Positions 60,739 through 64,000 of a stretch of 64,000 nt of DNA are shown here, piece by piece. The DNA comes from Pseudomonas linyingensis (GTDB taxonomy: Bacteria > Pseudomonadota > Gammaproteobacteria > Pseudomonadales > Pseudomonadaceae). The stretch covers positions 1-64,000 of the forward strand of contig NZ_FNZE01000020.1 of NCBI RefSeq assembly GCF_900109175.1. Reading direction: 5' to 3'. The notes beneath the pieces are model-generated. The model did no database searches. It saw nothing but the letters and a program-made list of their open reading frames with translations, and had not been told where the DNA came from. The translations under genes were made by a program, and so were the position numbers. How positions within the stretch are numbered: the first letter of the stretch is position 1; each line of letters starts with the position of its first letter.

Positions 60739-62544
60739 TCAGCGCGCCGAAAGCCACGCCCGCCAGCCGCCGCAGGAGGTGATGTCCTCGGCACCTGCCA
60801 GGCCGTAGGCGTCGCAAATGAAGCCGGTCTCCCAGCGGCCGTCGGCCAGTTCCACCTTGCCCAGACCCAGCGGCGCCGGGATGCCGGTGAGGAAGGAACC
60901 CAGCTCGCGGCTCGGCAGTTCCCAGACTTCCACGGCGATGGCCGCGCCGCCCTCGGCGACGCGGAGCATGCCCGGGCGCAGCGGCGGGCCGCCGGCCAGG
61001 GCGTACAGCTTGTAGCTGGGGGTGCTGCGGGTGGCTTCGAGCAGGCGGCCGCCGCGTTGGCGCAGCTGCCAGTTGAGCGCCAGACCATCGAGGTGCGCGC
61101 CACACACCACCACGCGGACCATGTCGTGGCGCGCGGCGCTGGCCGGTGCTGGCCGATCCATGGCGCGGCCACCGGCCAGTGGCAGGGCATGCTGACGCTG
61201 CACGGCGTCGGCGAGGCCGAGCAGGTACTGGTCGGTGAAGGCGCGGCCGAACAGGGTGACGCCCCACGGCAGGCCGTTGTTCATCACCCCGGTCGGCACC
61301 GCCACGGCGGCGTAGTCCAAGAGGTTCATGAAGTTGGTGTAGTAGCCCAGCTCGGAGTTGCGCAGCACCGGTTCCGCGTGCAGCTCGGCGAGGGTCACCG
61401 GGCGGCCGATGGTCGGGGTGAGCACGCAGTCCAGGTCGGCCATGAGCCTGTCGCACACCGCCTTGAGCGCCTGCAGGCGGTACTGGGCGCGGAACGCCTC
61501 CACCGCCGTGGCGCTCGGCGCCTTGGCCAGCACGGCACGGATCACCGGCAGCACCGCCTCGGGATTCGCCTCCAGCAGCTCGCCGGCCACACTGTAGCGT
61601 TCGGCCACCCAGGGGCCCTCGTAGAGCAGGCGCGCGGCTTCAAGGAAGGGCGTGAAGTCGATTTCCACCGCCTCGCCGCCGAGGGCTTCCAGCTGGCGCA
61701 CGGCGCTCGCGAACTGCAGCGGGCCTTCGGCGCAGCCGAAGAACTGCAGGTCCTGGGCACGCGGTACACCGAAGCGAAATGGGCGCGGCGCGCCGAAGGC
61801 GCTGGCGTCGTTCCACAGCGGATTGGCGCGGCTGTACTCGTCGCGCGGGTCGAGCTTGGCGGTCAGCGCCAGCAGCGCACTGGCCTCGCGTGCCGTGGCG
61901 GTGAAGAAGGTCACGCAGTCCAGGGTGCGGCAGGCCGGCACCACCCCGGCGGTGGAGATCAGCCCCTTGCTGGCCTTGAGACCGACCAGGTTGTTCAGCG
62001 CCGCCGGCACCCGGCCGGAGCCTGCGGTATCGGTGCCGAGGGCGAAGCTGGCCACGCCCAGCGCCACCGCCAGCGACGAGCCGGAGCTGGAGCCGCCGGC
62101 CGGATAATCCGGGCGCACACTGTTGCGACACTCGCCGTAGGGCGAGCGGGTGCCGTTGAGGCCGGTGGCGAACTGGTCGAGGTTGGTCTTACCCAGCGGC
62201 ACGGCGCCGAGGGCGAGCAGCTGCTCGACGATGGGCGCGCTTCTTTCAGGAGCGTAGGCGAAGGCCGGGCAGGCAGCGGTGGTCGGGATGCCGGCCAGGT
62301 CGATGTTGTCCTTGATGGCAAAGGGCACGCCGTACAGCGGCAGCTCGCTCGGCGCCTTGCCATCCAGCGCGGCCAGGTAGGGTTCCAGCTCCTCGGTGCT
62401 GAGCAGGTGGATGAACAGGTTGAATTGCGGATTGAGCGCTGCGGCCTGGTCGCGCAGGGCGGCGATCAATTGGCGCGGGGTGGTGCGGCCGTCGAGATAG
62501 GCGGCGCGCAGGGCGTCGAGGCGCAGGTCGTGGGTATGCTGCAT
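60739..62544 (-). CDS. atzF: Allophanate hydrolase
   Basis: The second enzyme of ATP-dependent urea breakdown: allophanate to 2 CO2 + 2 NH3. The 601-residue product has an amidase-signature domain (1-450) with the Ser-cisSer-Lys triad: Lys in PFAIKDNIDLAG, Ser in AGGSSSGSSLAVA and the nucleophile Ser in TDTAGSGRVPA. A C-terminal domain (VVVCGAHLDGLALNWQL ... YKLYALAGG) is the decarboxylating half found in full-length enzymes. GGAGGAAT precedes ATG 62544. It lies downstream of urea carboxylase across a 153-bp gap of inverted repeats. Confidence 0.95.
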   Translation of the reverse strand: MQHTHDLRLDALRAAYLDGRTTPRQLIAALRDQAAALNPQFNLFIHLLSTEELEPYLAALDGKAPSELPLYGVPFAIKDNIDLAGIPTTAACPAFAYAPERSAPIVEQLLALGAVPLGKTNLDQFATGLNGTRSPYGECRNSVRPDYPAGGSSSGSSLAVALGVASFALGTDTAGSGRVPAALNNLVGLKASKGLISTAGVVPACRTLDCVTFFTATAREASALLALTAKLDPRDEYSRANPLWNDASAFGAPRPFRFGVPRAQDLQFFGCAEGPLQFASAVRQLEALGGEAVEIDFTPFLEAARLLYEGPWVAERYSVAGELLEANPEAVLPVIRAVLAKAPSATAVEAFRAQYRLQALKAVCDRLMADLDCVLTPTIGRPVTLAELHAEPVLRNSELGYYTNFMNLLDYAAVAVPTGVMNNGLPWGVTLFGRAFTDQYLLGLADAVQRQHALPLAGGRAMDRPAPASAARHDMVRVVVCGAHLDGLALNWQLRQRGGRLLEATRSTPSYKLYALAGGPPLRPGMLRVAEGGAAIAVEVWELPSRELGSFLTGIPAPLGLGKVELADGRWETGFICDAYGLAGAEDITSCGGWRAWLSAR

Positions 62545-62577
62545 GGGTATTCCTCCGTTGCGGCGGCGGGGCGACTG

Positions 62578-62696
62578 GCCCTCACCCCCGGCCCCTCTCC
62601 CGCTGGCGGGAGAGGGGGGATTCGTGTTGGGCCTGACACTTCAGGCTGGTTGCGGTCTGCTCCCTCTCCGCTCGGGGAGAGGGCTGGGTGAGGGGG
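62578..62696. repeat. Inverted pair of CTCTCCC palindromic repeats
   Basis: Two copies of the element seen at 1967-2001 are arranged head to head (about 62578-62619 and 62662-62696). Each has a CCCTCAC flank and a CCCTCTCC...GGAGAGGG stem. The arrangement resembles a BIME. It lies between urea carboxylase and atzF and reaches to within 2 bp of the carboxylase stop, so it may tune the ratio of the two enzymes. Confidence 0.7.
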
Positions 62697-62697
62697 C

Positions 62698-64000
62698 TCA
62701 GGCCTCCTCGAGCACCACCACCCGCTGGCCGGCGCGCACCGGCGAGCCGGGCTGCACGCGCACCTCGCGGACCACGCCGTCGCGTGGGGCGATGAGCGGA
62801 ATTTCCATCTTCATCGACTCGAGGATCACCAGCACGTCGCCGACCTTGACCGTCTGGCCTTCCTCAACCTGCACCTGCCACAGGTTGCCGGCGATGTGGC
62901 TGTCAATGCCGTGCTGGCCGGCGCCGAGCGGGGCGTCCTCGCCGAGATCCGGGCCGACTTCCTCGCACTCGAAGTGCGCCTGGCCGGATGCAATCCAGCG
63001 CTGGCGCTCGGCGTCGAAGGCGGCGCGCTGCTGGCTGCGGAAGGCGGCGATGCCCTCGGCCTCCTCGTTGAGGAAGGCCTGGTAGTCGGCCAGCGCCAGC
63101 TCGCAGTCCTCGATGCGCAGATCGAAACGGCCGAGCGGGAAGTCGCGGCGGATCCGCAGCAACTCGTCGGCGGATACCGGGTAGAAGCGGATCTGGTCGA
63201 AGAAGCGCAGCAGCCACGGCTTGCCGCGGAAGGCCTCGACCTCTCGGTAGCGGTTCCACATCTGCAGGGTGCGACCGACGAACTGGTAGCCGCCGGGCCC
63301 TTCCATGCCGTACACGCACATGTAGGCGCCGCCGATGCCCACCGAGTTCTCGGCGGTCCAGGTGCGCGCCGGGTTGTACTTGGTGGTCACCAGGCGGTGG
63401 CGCGGGTCGAGCGGGGTGGCTACCGGCGCACCGAGGTAGACGTCGCCGAGGCCCATCACCAGGTAGCTGGCGTCGAAGACGGTCCTGTAGACCTCGTCGA
63501 GGTTGGGCAGGTCGTTGATCCGGCGGATGAACTCCAGGTTGCTCGGGCACCAGGGCGCGTCCTTGCGCACCGTGGTCATGTACTTGTCGATGGCCAGTTG
63601 GCAGGCCGGGTCGTCCCAGGACAGCGGCAGGTGGACGATGCGCGACGGCACCTTGAGATCCTGCGCGGCGCACACCGCGTCCCACAGGCCGGCGACCGTC
63701 TCCAGCAGGCGGGCCAGCGGCAGGGTTTCCGGCTGGTAGTGCACCTGCAGCGAACGGATGCCGGGGGTCAGGTCGATGACGCCGTCAAGCGCGGCGGCTT
63801 CCAGCGCCTGCATCAGCGCATGGCCGCGGAAGCGCAGCACCAGATCCAGCTCCGGCGCGCCGATCTCCAGCAGCAGGTGGGTGTCGCCGGACAGGCGGGC
63901 GACCAGGCGGGTGTCGTCGGCGCCGATGTCGAGGACGATGGGCGTCGTAGGGGCGAATTCATTCGCCGCTTTTGCCGCCCGCGCATAGGCGAATGAATTC
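62698..64000 (-). CDS. Urea carboxylase, C-terminal part (partial)
   Basis: A biotin-dependent enzyme carboxylating urea to allophanate. The window holds the last 433 codons, and the start is beyond base 64000. Visible are a KipI-like (AHS1) domain, containing LRFRGHALMQALEAAALDGV, GIRSLQVHY, WDDPACQLAIDKYMTTVRKD, and GIGGAYMCVYGMEGPGGYQFVGRTLQMWN, then a linker. A biotinyl domain with the modified Lys in ILESMKMEIPL completes it. Upstream of the KipI part the open frame runs through a 49-bp palindromic repeat (63952-64000) encoding an Ala-rich linker. Confidence 0.93.
   Translation of the reverse strand, partial: NSFAYARAAKAANEFAPTTPIVLDIGADDTRLVARLSGDTHLLLEIGAPELDLVLRFRGHALMQALEAAALDGVIDLTPGIRSLQVHYQPETLPLARLLETVAGLWDAVCAAQDLKVPSRIVHLPLSWDDPACQLAIDKYMTTVRKDAPWCPSNLEFIRRINDLPNLDEVYRTVFDASYLVMGLGDVYLGAPVATPLDPRHRLVTTKYNPARTWTAENSVGIGGAYMCVYGMEGPGGYQFVGRTLQMWNRYREVEAFRGKPWLLRFFDQIRFYPVSADELLRIRRDFPLGRFDLRIEDCELALADYQAFLNEEAEGIAAFRSQQRAAFDAERQRWIASGQAHFECEEVGPDLGEDAPLGAGQHGIDSHIAGNLWQVQVEEGQTVKVGDVLVILESMKMEIPLIAPRDGVVREVRVQPGSPVRAGQRVVVLEEA
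63952..64000. repeat. GGCGAATTCATTCGCC element pair within the urea carboxylase frame
   Basis: A palindrome GGCGAATTCATTCGCC (63952-63967) is followed 20 bp later by GGCGAATGAATTC (63988-64000). The latter is the exact complement of GAATTCATTCGCC at 63955-63967. The two form a 13-bp inverted repeat with a 20-bp loop. A related palindrome is at 50198. It lies in the open carboxylase frame and may extend past the window. Confidence 0.7.

Overview
The window is about 64 kb of GC-rich (mostly 60-70% by eye) chromosomal DNA from a gammaproteobacterium, almost certainly a Pseudomonas close to the P. aeruginosa / P. alcaligenes / P. resinovorans side of the genus. The evidence is the class Ia reductase with two ATP-cones, the PcpS-type phosphopantetheinyl transferase, CyaB, azurin, the RluA-MinE-MinD-MinC block and the aerobic-type cob operon. 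Gene order within several blocks agrees with what I recall of P. aeruginosa PAO1. The blocks themselves are joined in a different order, as expected for another species.

Layout. 1-472: right end of an IS3-family element inserted in a small, AT-rich membrane-protein gene. 485-5507: nrdA-nrdB and a 590-bp control region with NrdR-box-like, DnaA-box-like and palindromic sites. 5508-9274: pcpS, cyaB, trkH (minus strand). 9442-14000: YkgJ-type protein, a nitroreductase, and a cpxR-cpxP-cpxA stress module, yciI, yciB. 14067-18480: yciV(trpH)-yciO-scpA-scpB-rluB. 18564-20737: rdgC, tRNA-Val, tRNA-Asp and an FKBP lipoprotein. 20738-22403: an intergenic region with DnaA-box-like sites, then an uncharacterised three-gene operon (HTH protein, unknown, Sel1). 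22419-35909: EAL phosphodiesterase, prc, quinone reductase, HAD, apeB, rluA, minCDE, LpxL-type acyltransferase, pirin, mlaA with an overlapping hydrolase, and a small conserved protein. 36039-44556: ppc, adk, tsaB, DUF72, EamA, rsmJ, a NYN-LOTUS protein and a formate/nitrite transporter. 44818-46503: a periplasmic ComEA-like protein and tandem bacteriohemerythrins.

46752-57876 is a cobalamin regulon: riboswitch, btuB, a BtuM-like membrane protein, cobO, cobB, bluB, cbiB, cobD, cobQ, cobU, cobT and an alpha-ribazole phosphatase, mostly with overlapping stop/start codons. It would import corrinoid, adenosylate it, amidate the ring, attach the aminopropanol arm and build the lower ligand. The last enzyme, cobalamin synthase (cobV/cobS), is not at its usual place at the end of the operon nor anywhere else in the window. 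57920-64000: a two-gene DUF4824/DUF2157 membrane pair, azurin, and urea degradation by allophanate hydrolase (atzF) and urea carboxylase (cut by the window end).

Two families of palindromic repeats are scattered between genes (CCCTCTCCC...GGGAGAGGG, and GCGAATnnATTCGC). One pair of the second family lies inside the open urea carboxylase frame. I found no CRISPR array, prophage or classical defence island. The best leads for something undescribed are the three-gene operon at 21.2-22.4 kb, the possible DnaA-binding cluster just before it, the BtuM-like gene in a cobV-less cob operon, and the repeat element in the urea carboxylase coding frame.
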